Assembly (NCBI GenBank): GCA_002361775.1
Contig: DETV01000049.1
Coordinates: 1 to 55,318, forward strand
Direction: 5' to 3'
From: Eubacterium sp. UBA3279
GTDB taxonomy: Bacteria > Bacillota > Clostridia > Lachnospirales > Lachnospiraceae
Length of the DNA stretch: 55,318 nucleotides
Positions 15,381-24,050 of the stretch are shown in pieces (position 1 is the stretch's first letter; every line of letters begins with the position of its first letter). The notes under the pieces were generated by a model, which did no database searches, was not told the origin of the DNA, and worked only from the letters and a program-made list of their open reading frames with translations. A program made the position numbers and the translations under genes.

Positions 15381-17381
15381 CTAGCATTTCTTTTTTCTTG
15401 CTTTTACCAGGATTACCGTTCCTGCCAAAATAAGCGCTGCCAATGATACTGCTCCGGCTCCGGCATATTGGAACGGAGTCTGATCATCTCCCGTTTTAGG
15501 AACCCAGGTTGTTACTGTATTTCCCTTATTTCCGAAAGATGAGGAAGGTTTCTTACCTGTGGTCGTTGGCTTACTTCCTGTACTGCCTGGTTTTTTTGTT
15601 GTCGTTCCTGAAGAACTGCTGCCTCCTGTCAGCGTATTCTGACCGGAAGGTTTTGAGGGATATGCCTTATCTGTATTTCCCACCAGCGGTTTACTTCCCG
15701 CAATCTTAGTACCTGCAAGGTTATAGGGACTGAAAGATGTGGTGATAAAACTCATAGTTCCATCGTTGTTATATACCGGCGTAATATATTCCACAGAACC
15801 GTCATCCATATAATGTACAATGACCAGCTGTGTATATATTTCCTCATCCGGCGCAGGAATCGTCACCTTTACCTGCTGTCCGTTCAGACTATACTCTGTA
15901 TCCCTCATCAGATCCCACAAAATCATATCATAGGGTGTGATAAAAGTATCCACATTATATTCTTCCAAAACGGAAACATCATCCTGCTGATTTTTCAGTT
16001 CCACCCTGAACTGTACATACCAGGGGAAATCACCTTCAATTGTCACTCCATTGCTCTGGCGGTTGAATACTGCCGCTCTCTCCTGCGCCTGCACCAGTTT
16101 GTCATACGCATCTGCTGTAAGACAGCCTTTCTGCGCTTCTGAAAGAGCCTGATAGGACTGGCTGGCGTCAATGATCGCTTCTACCACTTCTATAGCTGTT
16201 ACTTCTGTGGGAAGATAATCAATCTGGTTTTGTACCTGCGCTGCTGCCTCAATCTCCTCCGGAGTGAGTACCGGCTGTTCTGTGGGCTCCTCCTGATCGG
16301 GAAGCGGCTGTTCCGGGGTTGGTTCCACGGTGGGTTCCGGGGTTGGCTCCACGCTGGGTTCTGGCGTTACCTCCGGAGTCGGCTCCACAGCGGGTTCCGG
16401 CGTTACCTCCGTGGTTGGCTCCACAGTAGGTTCCGGCGTTACTTCCGGAGTTGCTTCCGGGGTCGGCTCCACAGTGGGTTCCGGCGTTGCCTCCGGGGTC
16501 GGCTCCACGGTGGGTTCCGGCGTTGCTTCCGGAGTTGGCTCCACAGTGGGCTCCGGGGTTACTTCTGGGGTTGGCTCCACAGTGGGCTCCGGGGTTACTT
16601 CCGGGGTTGGTTCCACAGTAGGTTCCGGCGTTGCCTCCACAGTTGGCTCCATCGGTTTCAGAGAAATTACCCGAACTAAAATTGTTCGAATAATTCTTTC
16701 ATTTTCTTCATCCCATCCTTTTTCTTTGCTGTAATCCACAGCCTTCGTATCATAGGGATAAAAAATCACTTTACACTCTGTCTCATATTCAGAAGGAATA
16801 AAGGTTTCGTCCGCCCAGGAAAATACTCCGTCTCCTTCACATTTTGTCAAAGGCAATTCGCTAAGTTCCATCGGCTCGTCCATCACCAGCTTTTTGGGAA
16901 CATACACTTTTTCTTTTTCCACTGCTCCCTCTATGCTTCCGTCACCGGTGATATCTTCTGCATACATTCTTACGTTATCCAGGACCAGACTGCCTTCCAC
17001 CTTCACAAGAAAACCTTCGAAATCCTCTGCCCGGCGAACAGATACGCCTGACGGAAGTTCCCAGACTTCATCCCCTTTCACAGTGACGGTTCCGCAGATT
17101 CGAATCACTCCGTAATCTTCTGACAGCTTTGCTGCCTGTTCAAAAGTTCTCACTGCCTTTTTGGGACTTTCACCGGAATTGCTGTCCTTACCGGATTTTC
17201 CATTCAGATAAATGATTCTCTTTTCTTCTTTTTCATCGGAAATCTCTGTTTTCTCACCGTCTGAACCGGCAAAGGCATAGGAAACTCCCCCTGAAGACAC
17301 CACCATCACAGATGCCAGAAGAATTCCCATGGTCCGCAGGCACCGCTTTTTGCTGATACCCTTGTTTTTATGTATCCTCAT
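15381..17381 (-). CDS. Sortase-anchored surface protein with Pro-Thr-Glu repeat stalk
   Basis: Exported protein of 666 residues. A signal peptide covers residues 1-~38 (MGILLASVMVVSSGGVSYAFAG). Residues ~45-240 look like an adhesin-type N-terminal region with YLNGKSGKDSNSGESPKKAV, as in beta-helical surface proteins. Residues 244-~375 are a degenerate repeat of EPTVEPTPEVTP units. A globular part follows, then a Ser/Thr/Gly/Lys-rich linker. The C-terminus is a sorting signal: VPKTGD, hydrophobic helix, KARKKKC. VPKTG departs from LPxTG at the first position, which is common in this family. AAGGAG lies about 12 bases before the ATG. Probable role is adhesion; the ligand is unknown. Confidence 0.85.
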   Translation of the reverse strand: MRIHKNKGISKKRCLRTMGILLASVMVVSSGGVSYAFAGSDGEKTEISDEKEEKRIIYLNGKSGKDSNSGESPKKAVRTFEQAAKLSEDYGVIRICGTVTVKGDEVWELPSGVSVRRAEDFEGFLVKVEGSLVLDNVRMYAEDITGDGSIEGAVEKEKVYVPKKLVMDEPMELSELPLTKCEGDGVFSWADETFIPSEYETECKVIFYPYDTKAVDYSKEKGWDEENERIIRTILVRVISLKPMEPTVEATPEPTVEPTPEVTPEPTVEPTPEVTPEPTVEPTPEATPEPTVEPTPEATPEPTVEPTPEATPEVTPEPTVEPTTEVTPEPAVEPTPEVTPEPSVEPTPEPTVEPTPEQPLPDQEEPTEQPVLTPEEIEAAAQVQNQIDYLPTEVTAIEVVEAIIDASQSYQALSEAQKGCLTADAYDKLVQAQERAAVFNRQSNGVTIEGDFPWYVQFRVELKNQQDDVSVLEEYNVDTFITPYDMILWDLMRDTEYSLNGQQVKVTIPAPDEEIYTQLVIVHYMDDGSVEYITPVYNNDGTMSFITTSFSPYNLAGTKIAGSKPLVGNTDKAYPSKPSGQNTLTGGSSSSGTTTKKPGSTGSKPTTTGKKPSSSFGNKGNTVTTWVPKTGDDQTPFQYAGAGAVSLAALILAGTVILVKARKKKC
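16280..16652 (-). repeat. In-frame tandem repeat encoding EPTVEPTPEVTP units
   Basis: Within the surface-protein gene the DNA repeats units of 36 bases and shorter variants (codons for Glu-Pro-Thr-Val-Glu-Pro-Thr-Pro-Glu-Val/Ala-Thr-Pro). About nine to ten units are recognisable, with point changes between them. Slipped-strand change in repeat number would alter stalk length but keep the frame. Confidence 0.85.
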
Positions 17382-17531
17382 ATAACTACTATCTCCTTAC
17401 TGACCTCTCTGTCTTTCTTTATGCAATTTTTAGATTTAATCAATCATTTTATATTATATCATGTTTTTTTCTTTCTGACACCCCCTAAAATTTATTTTCC
17501 CTGTAACTTCCTGTTTTGCCTTAGTTTCTTC

Positions 17532-17560
17532 TTGCTTTTTCACGAAAAATCCTGTATATT
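17532..17560 (+). promoter_or_regulatory. Promoter of the CorC/HlyC-like gene
   Basis: -35 TTGCTT (17532-17537), 17-base spacer, -10 TATATT (17555-17560), upstream of the AAGGAGTG site at 17581. Confidence 0.55.
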
Positions 17561-17595
17561 TTTAATTATATATGAAAAAAAAGGAGTGAATATTT

Positions 17596-18885
17596 TTGGA
17601 TTCTGGCGACGCCATACAACTCATCGTATTATTTATTCTGCTGTTACTTTCTGCATTCTTTTCTTCTGCGGAAACAGCAATGACAACTGCAAACAAGATT
17701 CACATTATGTCTCTGGCTGACGAGGGTAATAAACGGGCAAAGGTCCTGCTCAGGATCATAGACAACCCGGGAAAATTACTCAGTACCATTTTAGTAGGAA
17801 ACAATATCGTTAATCTTTCTGCTTCTTCTCTGGCAACCACCTGGACTACCCGGGTATTTGGAAATGCTTTTGTAGGAGTTGCTACCGGTATCCTTACTTT
17901 ACTGGTTCTCCTCTTTGGCGAAATCACCCCAAAGACTATGGCAACTTTCTATGCTGAAAAAATGGCGCTTTCCTACGCCCCTGTGATTTATTTTCTTATG
18001 AGGATTCTTACACCGGTTATTTTCCTGATCAATAAGCTGTCCAACGGCATATTATTTTTACTTCGAATGGATCCAAAAGGAAAACAAAACACCATGACAG
18101 AACAGGAACTGCGTACCATCGTAGATGTCAGTCATGAAGACGGAGTAATCGAGACAGAAGAACGACAGATGATTTACAATGTGTTCGATTTTGGGGATTC
18201 TCAGGCAAAAGATGTTATGGTTCCCCGTATCGATATGTCTTTTGTAGATGTCAATACCAGCTACGAAGAGTTACTGGATATTTTCAGAAATGACGGCTAT
18301 ACACGATACCCGGTTTATGAAAATACCACAGACACCATTATCGGTACTATTAATATGAAAGACCTTCTCCTGTGGAATTCCCAGAAAGATTTTTCCATCC
18401 GGGAGATTTTGAGAAAACCATATTTTACTTATGAACATAAAAGTACTGCTGCTCTTCTCATGGAGATGAAGGAATACGCAGTCAATCTGGCAATTGTTTT
18501 GGACGAGTACGGAGCCACCGCCGGCATGATCACACTGGAAGATCTTCTGGAAGAAATCGTAGGAGAAATCCGGGATGAATATGATGCCGATGAAGAAGAA
18601 GATGTGCGGGAAGTTATTCCCCGGAGAGAATACGTTGCTCACGGCTTTGCCAAACTGGATGATCTGAATGAAACCCTGGGACTGCACCTGGAATCTGATG
18701 ATTACGATTCCATTGGCGGTTATATCATTGAACAGTTAGATCATCTTCCCTTCCCCGGCGAATCCTGTCTTACCGAAGACAAACTGAAGCTGGTGGTGGA
18801 TGATGTGGTAAAGAACCGCATAGAAACTGTCCATATTTATATTCCGGAAGGATATTTTGATTCCGGAGATGACGAAGAAGAATAA
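17596..18885 (+). CDS. CNNM/CorC-HlyC family membrane protein (DUF21, two CBS, CorC_HlyC)
   Basis: Membrane protein of 429 residues, often annotated as a hemolysin but more likely involved in magnesium or cobalt efflux. Domains in order: DUF21 (1-~185) with about four helices and FFSSAETAMTTANK plus FGEITPKTMA; a CBS pair (~200-330) starting VMVPRIDM and including LAIVLDEYGATAGMITLEDL; and a C-terminal CorC_HlyC domain (~345-429). The start is TTG at 17596, 9 bases after AAGGAG; the first in-frame ATG would cut into the first helix. A single-gene unit with its own promoter and terminator. Confidence 0.92.
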   Translation: MDSGDAIQLIVLFILLLLSAFFSSAETAMTTANKIHIMSLADEGNKRAKVLLRIIDNPGKLLSTILVGNNIVNLSASSLATTWTTRVFGNAFVGVATGILTLLVLLFGEITPKTMATFYAEKMALSYAPVIYFLMRILTPVIFLINKLSNGILFLLRMDPKGKQNTMTEQELRTIVDVSHEDGVIETEERQMIYNVFDFGDSQAKDVMVPRIDMSFVDVNTSYEELLDIFRNDGYTRYPVYENTTDTIIGTINMKDLLLWNSQKDFSIREILRKPYFTYEHKSTAALLMEMKEYAVNLAIVLDEYGATAGMITLEDLLEEIVGEIRDEYDADEEEDVREVIPRREYVAHGFAKLDDLNETLGLHLESDDYDSIGGYIIEQLDHLPFPGESCLTEDKLKLVVDDVVKNRIETVHIYIPEGYFDSGDDEEE

Positions 18886-18936
18886 AAAAGCTGAGGCAGA
18901 AAACATCATCTTGTTTTTTGTCTCAGCTTTTCTTTT
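18885..18936. terminator. Bidirectional terminator between convergent genes
   Basis: AAAAGCTGAG pairs with CTCAGCTTTT (18886-18895 with 18922-18931), with U-tracts on both strands. It serves the CorC-like gene and probably the YdcF gene on the other strand. Confidence 0.8.
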
Positions 18937-18947
18937 AAGAGAACTCT

Positions 18948-19562
18948 TTATTTTTCAGTAATTTCTTTCATTATCTGATGAAATTGTTGACCACACCGTT
19001 CCATTTCTCCCAGCACTTCTTCTATACCCTGCGATGAATCATACCAATTTTCCCTGTTGATTCCCACATCCACCGGACAAATAAACAGTTTTGCCTGGGG
19101 ATACAACAACTGATAATACATTCTGCACCGCCTTGCATGTTGAGCCTTACAACAGATAATTCCTTTTTTTACAGAAATTCCTCTCCCGTCTGTCACTTTC
19201 CGGGAAAAAATCGCATTCTGATACGTGTAAGTGGCCTGATCTTCCCGAAGAACCGCCTGCTCTTCCACTCCGTTTTTTACAAGCACATTTTTTAAGAACT
19301 CCCACTCCGTTTCATAGCTTTCCCGGTAAATATCAGCTTTTGCCAGTACTCCGGAAAACTTTCCTGTAACCACACTGTATCGCCCGGAAGGCAGAATCCA
19401 GGGAGCATATCCCTGTTTCCATAAATGGGCTGCCCGTTCCGCCATCTGCGGATATCCGTTTCCCGGAACAAAAATAATATCTGCCTTTTCCGGTTGATCT
19501 TCCAGAAAAATAAATTCTGTAAAGTTTTCTAAAAATGTCTGATAATTTTCTTTTCTCTCCAT
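18948..19562 (-). CDS. YdcF/ElyC family (DUF218) protein
   Basis: A 204-residue protein of the DUF218 fold, cytoplasmic as no signal or helix is seen. The N-terminal strand IIFVPGNGYPQMAERAAHLW, the central TGKFSGVLAKAD, the EDQATYTYQNAIFSRKV acidic motif (family ESxSTxTxEN) and CCKAQHARRCRMYY all match. Members include the vancomycin-sensitivity protein SanA and envelope carrier-lipid proteins, but most, as here, have no assigned reaction. It lies 25 bases downstream of the amidase gene, likely co-transcribed. Confidence 0.8.
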   Translation of the reverse strand: MERKENYQTFLENFTEFIFLEDQPEKADIIFVPGNGYPQMAERAAHLWKQGYAPWILPSGRYSVVTGKFSGVLAKADIYRESYETEWEFLKNVLVKNGVEEQAVLREDQATYTYQNAIFSRKVTDGRGISVKKGIICCKAQHARRCRMYYQLLYPQAKLFICPVDVGINRENWYDSSQGIEEVLGEMERCGQQFHQIMKEITEK

Positions 19563-19587
19563 GTGTCTCTCCGTTTTACCCTCTGTT

Positions 19588-20352
19588 TTAACGGGTTGTG
19601 ATCAAAGTCTGATAACCATCTTTGCGAAGTCTCTGTTCCATTGCCACCGCATTTCCCATCTGCTGAAAAGCCCCCACCTGTACCCGATAAAATTCATCAT
19701 CTTTCAACAAAAAAGACGGATACCCCTGTGAAAGCAATTTGTAATTCAGATTATCTGCATTTTGCCTGTTCCGGAAAGTTCCTACCTGCACCCGGTATAA
19801 AACCGGGTCTGTTACTGTTTCTTCTGAAAGAGTACCCAGTATTCCTCCTGCAATCGCTTCTGCGATCTCCTGGAATTTTTCATCAAATAACTGATTATCT
19901 TTTTCACTGTTAATAAATCCGACTTCCACCAGCAATGCAGGCATTTTTGTGCGCCGAAGCACCACCAGTCCGGGACGTTCTTTCACTCCCAGATTTTTAA
20001 ATCCCACTTCTTCCAAAGCCCGGTTAATATTCTCTGCCATTTCCAGTTTGATACCGGATTTATCATAAACAAGGGTTTCCACCCCCTCATATTGATTGGG
20101 GCGAGGACTGGAATTCCTATGAATGGAGACAAAATAATCCGCCATTGCCTCATTTGCAATCTGCGCTTTCTGGAAAGGAGTCTGATAAATATCTTCTGTC
20201 CTTGTAAAAATCACATCAACTCCATTATTTTTCAGGATTTCTCCCACTTCCAATCCCAACTGCAGAGTATCGTCTTTTTCCTGCCGTCCCTGATAGACAG
20301 CTCCCGGATCTTCTCCTCCGTGACCGCTGTCCACAACTATTTTATATGCCAT
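19588..20352 (-). CDS. N-acetylmuramoyl-L-alanine amidase with C-terminal SPOR repeats (CwlC-like)
   Basis: Zinc amidase that cuts the bond between muramic acid and stem peptide; 254 residues. Amidase_3 domain (1-~180): zinc ligands in DSGHGG, RQEKDD and VSIHRN, and the catalytic Glu in LLVEVGFINSEKDN. Residues ~183-254 form a SPOR-like region with two YRVQVGxF repeats that bind denuded glycan. There is no signal peptide. Length and domain plan match CwlC, a mother-cell lytic enzyme released at the end of sporulation. That role here is inference. AGGAGG precedes the ATG. Confidence 0.88.
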   Translation of the reverse strand: MAYKIVVDSGHGGEDPGAVYQGRQEKDDTLQLGLEVGEILKNNGVDVIFTRTEDIYQTPFQKAQIANEAMADYFVSIHRNSSPRPNQYEGVETLVYDKSGIKLEMAENINRALEEVGFKNLGVKERPGLVVLRRTKMPALLVEVGFINSEKDNQLFDEKFQEIAEAIAGGILGTLSEETVTDPVLYRVQVGTFRNRQNADNLNYKLLSQGYPSFLLKDDEFYRVQVGAFQQMGNAVAMEQRLRKDGYQTLITTR

Positions 20353-20426
20353 ATAACACCTCCTGATGCACTCTTACTACTATATGCACAAAAAGGCTTC
20401 CATGACAGATTTTTTCACTTTTAAAG

Positions 20427-20747
20427 CTACAAATTTCCAAGAACCAGAATACTTACCAGTAAAATCAATAGTCCTACTCCCACTATTCCACCAAGGGTAT
20501 TGAAAGCAGACTTCTCCAGCAATATTCCCGTAAAGATACCGAAAGGCACAAAAGCCACAACATTAGCCAACATCTCTGCAAAGGATATTCTTCCATTCAC
20601 AATCACAGACTCCCCAAAAGGAACCAGATTGATATTTCTTATATGGGGAAGTTCTTCCAGGGAGGTACTCATTTTAAATAAAATAATCCATGTCAGGAAC
20701 AACAGGTAAATGATACATAAGATTTTTGTTATTTTTTTCGATTCCAT
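20427..20747 (-). CDS. Short VanZ-like membrane protein, possibly with an internal deletion
   Basis: A 106-residue membrane protein. An N-terminal helix is followed by INLVPFGESV and EMLANVVAFVPFGIFTGILL, both typical of VanZ. Usual VanZ proteins then have a helix and an FDIDDLILN-type segment before NTLGG; here EKSAFNTLGGIVG follows at once, so about 30 residues appear to be missing. The ATG at 20747 is supported by AAGGAG; an earlier in-frame ATG at 20783 is not. VanZ confers low-level teicoplanin resistance in its original context, but most family members have other, unknown roles. It could be a natural short variant. Confidence 0.7.
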   Translation of the reverse strand: MESKKITKILCIIYLLFLTWIILFKMSTSLEELPHIRNINLVPFGESVIVNGRISFAEMLANVVAFVPFGIFTGILLEKSAFNTLGGIVGVGLLILLVSILVLGNL

Positions 20748-20824
20748 ATAATCTCCTTTCTGCTGCAGAAAGAACTGTATCAAATTTATCTTAATTTCCC
20801 AACATGGATTTTATTAATTATTTC

Positions 20825-21676
20825 TTATTTTACTGCTCCGTTTACCACACCATTCAAAATCTGTTTCTGGCAGATCAGATAAAATACAAGAATCGGCAGC
20901 AATGCCAGCAAATAAGAAGCAAAAGCCAGATTGTAGTTCGTTCCGAACTGGGTCTGGAAAGTCAACTGAGCCAGAGGTAAAGTATTTTTTCCGGTACCGG
21001 ACATGATTACCAGAGGAGTCATCACATCATTCCAGGTACTCATAGCAGTCAGTACTGCCACCGTAGCATGCATAGGTTTCATTACCGGGAAAATGATTTT
21101 CCAGTAAGTGGACCAGATGGTGGAGCCGTCCACATGCGCGGCTTCTTCCAAAGCCAGAGGGATATTCTTAAGATACCCGGAATACAGCAAAAGATTCATA
21201 GGCATATAGAACACTGTATATAATACCACCACACCTACCCGATTGGCAATTCCCATCTGCGCTGTCTGTTTTACCAGAGGCATCATCAAAATTGCAAAGG
21301 GTACAAACATACCGCTGACAATGTACAAATATACCCAATTGTAAAATTTACTCTTTGCCATGCTTCTTCCAATCGCATATCCGGCCAGAGAATGAATTAC
21401 CAGGGCAAGTACTACAGTGATAATAGTAAGCAGTAAACTGTTACCCAGAGAGGTCCAAAAATCAGTAACCTCCATTGCTTCTGCAAAATTCGCAAAGCTC
21501 CATGTGTCCGGCAGCGCCAGAGCGCCTGCGATATCATTTGTCATCTCTGAAGGCTTTTTAAAAGCTATGATCACTGCCATATACAGAGGGAAAAATACTG
21601 TGATACAACCGATGATCAACAGCACTGTAACCGGCCAGTTTATCTTCTTTGTCTGAGGATTCTTTGACTTATCCAT
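20825..21676 (-). CDS. Sugar ABC transporter permease (MalG/LacG type)
   Basis: Inner-membrane permease of a CUT1-family carbohydrate importer, 283 residues, six helices. The EAA loop is EEAAHVDGSTIWSTYWKIIFP, which contacts the ATPase. The C-terminus NGVVNGAVK is typical. Its ATG overlaps the stop of the other permease gene (TAATG), so translation is coupled. No ATPase gene is nearby; many Lachnospiraceae CUT1 importers share one ATPase encoded elsewhere. Substrate is not identifiable. Confidence 0.92.
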   Translation of the reverse strand: MDKSKNPQTKKINWPVTVLLIIGCITVFFPLYMAVIIAFKKPSEMTNDIAGALALPDTWSFANFAEAMEVTDFWTSLGNSLLLTIITVVLALVIHSLAGYAIGRSMAKSKFYNWVYLYIVSGMFVPFAILMMPLVKQTAQMGIANRVGVVVLYTVFYMPMNLLLYSGYLKNIPLALEEAAHVDGSTIWSTYWKIIFPVMKPMHATVAVLTAMSTWNDVMTPLVIMSGTGKNTLPLAQLTFQTQFGTNYNLAFASYLLALLPILVFYLICQKQILNGVVNGAVK

Positions 21677-22557
21677 TATAACTGTTCCTCCTTCTTACCC
21701 ATTGTTCTCAACTGGAATGCAGAAATTGCCACAATAACTACAAAAAATACTACTGCATTGGCGCTCTGAAATCCAAACTGGCCTCCACTCATACCATTTT
21801 GGTAGATCAAATAGGAAATAGATTCCGTACTCTGAGACGGTCCTCCTTTTGTCAATGCCATAATCTGATCGAATACCATCATAAAGTTTTTCATACATAA
21901 AACCATATTAATGGTAAAGAAAGGCATGATCAGCGGGAATGTAAGATTTTTAAATTTTGTCCATCCGGTAGCGCCGTCAATAGCGCCTGCCTCATATACA
22001 TCCTCTGGTACAGTCTGCAAACCGGAGATATAAATAATTGTATTCATGGCAATCGCCTGCCAGGAGCCTACGATCACAATGGCAATCCATGCTGTATTTT
22101 CTCTGGACAGCATACTGGAGCTTAACCACTCAATTCCTGCGGCTTTACCTGCTGCCGGAAGGATATAAGTAAAGAAAAAGCTGAAAATGTAACCTACAAC
22201 CAATCCTCCCAGAATATTGGGAATGAAATAAATTCCTCTCAGAAGACTCTTTGCTTTAATCTTCGCATTCAGCCCCAAAGCCAGAATCAGACTGATCACA
22301 TTTACCACTACTGTGGAAACGATGGCATATTTAAAGGTAAAAAGATAAGATTTTCCCACTCGAAGATCGGTAAACAAATCTTTATAGTTTCTAAGTCCCA
22401 CGTAGTCGTAGCTTCCATATCCTTTAAAATTCGTGAAACTATAGATAAAACCTTTGATCAAAGGCAGGGTATTAAAACAGAAGAACAGCGCAAGTACCGG
22501 TATGGTGATCAGCAGAAATGTCCGTTCCCTGTCATTCATTTTCTTTTTCATCTTCAT
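21676..22557 (-). CDS. Sugar ABC transporter permease (MalF type)
   Basis: Second CUT1 permease, 293 residues with six helices. The EAA motif is YEAGAIDGATGWTKFKNLTFP, and the N-terminus LLITIPVLALFFCFNTLPLI is typical. It starts 8 bases after the binding-protein stop and ends overlapping the next permease gene. It forms a heterodimer with that protein by family knowledge. Confidence 0.92.
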   Translation of the reverse strand: MKMKKKMNDRERTFLLITIPVLALFFCFNTLPLIKGFIYSFTNFKGYGSYDYVGLRNYKDLFTDLRVGKSYLFTFKYAIVSTVVVNVISLILALGLNAKIKAKSLLRGIYFIPNILGGLVVGYIFSFFFTYILPAAGKAAGIEWLSSSMLSRENTAWIAIVIVGSWQAIAMNTIIYISGLQTVPEDVYEAGAIDGATGWTKFKNLTFPLIMPFFTINMVLCMKNFMMVFDQIMALTKGGPSQSTESISYLIYQNGMSGGQFGFQSANAVVFFVVIVAISAFQLRTMGKKEEQL

Positions 22558-22565
22558 TTCCCCTC

Positions 22566-23858
22566 CTACTGTGGATTTTCCTGTTCGTATTTTTGTACTT
22601 TCTGGATCAAATCTCTATTATAACGAACCCATTCTGTATCAAATCGTTTTAAAAAGGTATCTACTGAATTTTCATCCTTATCCAAAAGGAATGTTTGAAT
22701 CATGGCGTCCACAGACATTTCACTGGGATAGTGGTGATCCTGATAATCCACCAGTTTTCCCTGATTGATATAATCTGTCATACCATTCAACATGGACGGA
22801 AGCTCAAATTCTCCTTTTTTACAGGGAACTGCGCTCTGATCGTCAATATACATCTGCATATTCTCATCTTCCAGGAAGAAATTCAGCACCTCATAAGCCG
22901 CTTCTTTATTTTCACAGCTTTCCATCACTGAAAACTGTAAGTCATTTCCCGAATTCAACACATTTCTCTCTACATCGTTGCTGGCAGGGAACACAAAAGA
23001 ATCAATATTTATGTCAGGATTTACAGATTTAATCTGCGGCACAGCGTAACTTCCAATGGCAAACATGGCAGATTCTCCATTTGCAAATGCTGTACAGGCA
23101 TCATTATAACCATAAGCAAAGGGGTCCTCCTGTGCGTATTTCAGTAAAGCTTTTTCCTTTTCTGCCACTTCTCTGTAATTTTCTGTAAATGTGGTATTTC
23201 CCTTATTTACCTCTGCACATACATCTGAGGGCGCCAGATCTACAGCTATGGCATTCCACGGCGCCAGACAGGTCCATATGTCTTTAAATCCAAAATAGAA
23301 GGGCTGTACCCCCTCCGCCTGCATTGTTTCACACAGAGCTGTCAGTTCATCCCAGGTAGTGGGAATAGTCCATCCGTGTTCTTCAAAAATATCTTTATTA
23401 TAAAGGATTCCCGCTGCATTAGCCATGTAAGGGACTGCGTAATTACCCGGTGTGGGAACAAATTCCAAATCCTTTGCAGTCTGAAGATATGCTTCTTTGA
23501 TAGTCTCCAGACCTTCATAGTCTGAAATATCCATCAGCATTTCTGAATCCAGAAAATTAGAATAGTTGATATCTCCGCCGATTCCAATAATATCCGGATA
23601 ATCCTCACGGATAAATCTGGTCTTCAGAATTGTCATGGCGTCATTGGGAGAATCAATAACCAGTTCAATGTCATCATGTGTTTCATTAAACTTTTTTTCC
23701 AGTTTTTCAAAAACCTTTACTGCCTCCTGTTTATATTGCACCACTTCAATTTTGATTTTTCCACTCTCTTCCTGCTTGGAACATCCCGTCAGAAACGTCG
23801 CTGATACTACAGTACCAAAAAGTCCCAGGCACATTGCCGCCTTTCCTCGTCTTTTCAT
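22566..23858 (-). CDS. Sugar ABC transporter substrate-binding lipoprotein
   Basis: Extracellular solute-binding protein family 1, 430 residues, lipid-anchored: signal sequence with lipobox FLTGC at residues 22-26, cleaved before Cys26. The mature part begins IKIEVVQYKQEAVKVFEKLEKKF, typical of oligosaccharide binders. Later motifs include GILYNKDIFEEHGW followed by IPTTWDEL. First gene of the importer operon, with its own promoter and a possible LacI operator. The ligand is unknown. Confidence 0.93.
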   Translation of the reverse strand: MKRRGKAAMCLGLFGTVVSATFLTGCSKQEESGKIKIEVVQYKQEAVKVFEKLEKKFNETHDDIELVIDSPNDAMTILKTRFIREDYPDIIGIGGDINYSNFLDSEMLMDISDYEGLETIKEAYLQTAKDLEFVPTPGNYAVPYMANAAGILYNKDIFEEHGWTIPTTWDELTALCETMQAEGVQPFYFGFKDIWTCLAPWNAIAVDLAPSDVCAEVNKGNTTFTENYREVAEKEKALLKYAQEDPFAYGYNDACTAFANGESAMFAIGSYAVPQIKSVNPDINIDSFVFPASNDVERNVLNSGNDLQFSVMESCENKEAAYEVLNFFLEDENMQMYIDDQSAVPCKKGEFELPSMLNGMTDYINQGKLVDYQDHHYPSEMSVDAMIQTFLLDKDENSVDTFLKRFDTEWVRYNRDLIQKVQKYEQENPQ

Positions 23859-23902
23859 CTCTGAAAAGCCCCCTTTCTTTTTTATCTGCTTGATTCACGC
23901 AT

Positions 23903-23945
23903 CTTTTCGTTTGCAAATTTTAGTTAGTTTTGTAAGGTTTTGCAA
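23903..23945 (-). promoter_or_regulatory. Promoter of the sugar importer operon with possible LacI operator
   Basis: Minus-strand -35 TTGCAA (23940-23945), 17-base spacer, -10 TAAAAT (23917-23922). Immediately downstream, TTTGCAAACGAAAAG (23903-23917) contains one good GCAAACG half-site of LacI-type operators, with a poor second half. Its position at the start of transcription fits repression by the adjacent LacI protein; the operator part is tentative. Confidence 0.5.
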
Positions 23946-24008
23946 GAAGTTTACAAAAACACTGATTATTTATACAATTTATAGTCTTCATTTTTGTGTA
24001 TTTTATAC

Positions 24009-24050
24009 AAAAGAGAGTGTTTCATGATTTTTCACGAAACACTCTCTTTT
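24009..24050 (-). terminator. Terminator after the lacI-type gene
   Basis: AAAAGAGAGTGTTTC pairs with GAAACACTCTCTTTT (24009-24023 with 24036-24050). On the minus strand the hairpin starts within 10 bases of the LacI stop and is followed by TTTTGTAT. It separates the regulator from the importer operon and could also act on the plus strand. Confidence 0.85.

Noticed and set aside
16230..16734. Two plus-strand ORFs rich in Arg/Gly or Gly/Ser/Val repeats
   Set aside because: They are antisense shadows of the Pro-Thr-Glu repeat in the surface-protein gene and have no ribosome site.
20748..20790. TTTCTGCTGCAGAAA palindrome before the VanZ-like gene
   Set aside because: Short, overlapping the ribosome-site region, without U-tract or second copy; probably chance.
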